Shown piece after piece: positions 43,251 to 43,321 of a DNA stretch of 43,321 bases. Below the pieces are notes generated by a model that saw only the letters and a list, made by a program, of their open reading frames with translations, made no database searches and had not been told where the DNA came from. A program made the translations under genes and the position numbers. The stretch is taken from positions 1-43,321 of the forward strand of contig QQRX01000007.1 in assembly GCA_003602595.1 (NCBI GenBank). The letters run 5' to 3'. How positions within the stretch are numbered: position 1 is the first letter of the stretch; each line of letters begins with the position of its first letter. This DNA comes from Candidatus Poseidoniales archaeon (GTDB lineage Archaea > Thermoplasmatota > Poseidoniia > Poseidoniales > Thalassarchaeaceae).

Positions 43251-43321
43251 TTAGAATCTAGTATCTTCATCTTCATTTCTTGACATCAAACTTGTCTTTT
43301 CAGCAAATGCTTGTAATGCAT
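43251..43321 (-). CDS. Partial C-terminus of a minus-strand gene running off the right edge
   Basis: On the minus strand the frame ending with TAA at 43253-43251 is open to the window edge and encodes 22 residues, ending E-D-E-D-T-R-F, preceded by A-F-A-E-K-T-S-L-M-S-R-N. The composition (helical, acidic tail) and the 2-base tail-to-tail gap from the winged-helix gene fit the end of a real gene in this dense genome. Too short to name. Confidence 0.5.
   Translation of the reverse strand, partial: ALQAFAEKTSLMSRNEDEDTRF

Overview
The window is archaeal chromosomal DNA, AT-rich (I judge roughly one third G+C by eye). Diagnostic archaeal genes include transcription factor B, both subunits of DNA topoisomerase VI, the primase large subunit PriL, a KEOPS Pcc1 subunit, the MptE pterin pyrophosphokinase, the archaeal phosphopantothenate synthetase and a DUF373 membrane protein. 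These sit beside strikingly bacterial-looking metabolic genes: an E. coli-type NADP isocitrate dehydrogenase, a proteobacterial-style B12-dependent ribonucleotide reductase, an ABC-F ATPase and an RND/MMPL exporter. That mixture, the low G+C and the giant CARDB/NEW3-repeat surface protein fit best a planktonic marine Thermoplasmatota archaeon (Marine Group II/III, Poseidoniia-like). The lineage is an inference; no rRNA is present to prove it. Gene packing is dense: no gap exceeds 300 bases, and there are no CRISPR arrays, insertion sequences, tRNAs or rRNAs that I can see.

Layout. 1-7.6 kb: a two-gene minus-strand surface module (a 1678-residue secreted/membrane-anchored repeat protein plus a cytosolic coiled-coil partner), with a divergent membrane-anchored YfaP-like protein. 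7.6-17.2 kb: housekeeping. mptE and priL are divergent, followed by a DUF373 protein, an ABC-F ATPase, and a cofactor cluster pcc1-nadC-phosphopantothenate synthetase. Then come rlmH, a small unknown/membrane TPR/cobalamin adenosyltransferase run, and a Nudix hydrolase. 17.2-25.8 kb: a DHH phosphoesterase, a small four-helix histidine-bearing membrane protein, a 1131-residue helical-repeat protein ending in an intact PIN nuclease domain, an alpha/beta hydrolase and an RND transporter. 25.8-31.3 kb: icd, an OsmC-like protein and nrdJ. 31.3-33.9 kb: a small, very AT-rich glycan-decoration island (glycosyltransferase plus two different sulfotransferases). 33.9-43.3 kb: tfb with a downstream helical-repeat gene, a divergent single-chain aconitase-family enzyme with the swivel domain at the N-terminus, the top6BA operon, a membrane protein, a winged-helix regulator, and the tail of one more minus-strand gene at the right edge.

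Functional links. The PduO-type adenosyltransferase makes the adenosylcobalamin that NrdJ needs for dNTP synthesis; PriL and topoisomerase VI are further replication functions. Isocitrate dehydrogenase and the aconitase-family enzyme could be successive TCA steps if the latter acts on citrate. NadC and phosphopantothenate synthetase serve NAD and CoA synthesis. The most interesting unexplained structures are regulatory. One is a leader upstream of top6B with two perfect stems plus a competing pairing to the Shine-Dalgarno region. A second is an 18-nt perfect palindrome at the predicted start of the tfb transcript. A third is a 29-nt interrupted palindrome ending exactly at the start codon of the winged-helix regulator. 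A fourth is a direct repeat bracketing a TATA-like box before the RND gene. Among proteins, the PIN/helical-repeat giant and the domain-order-swapped aconitase are the best candidates for new biology.
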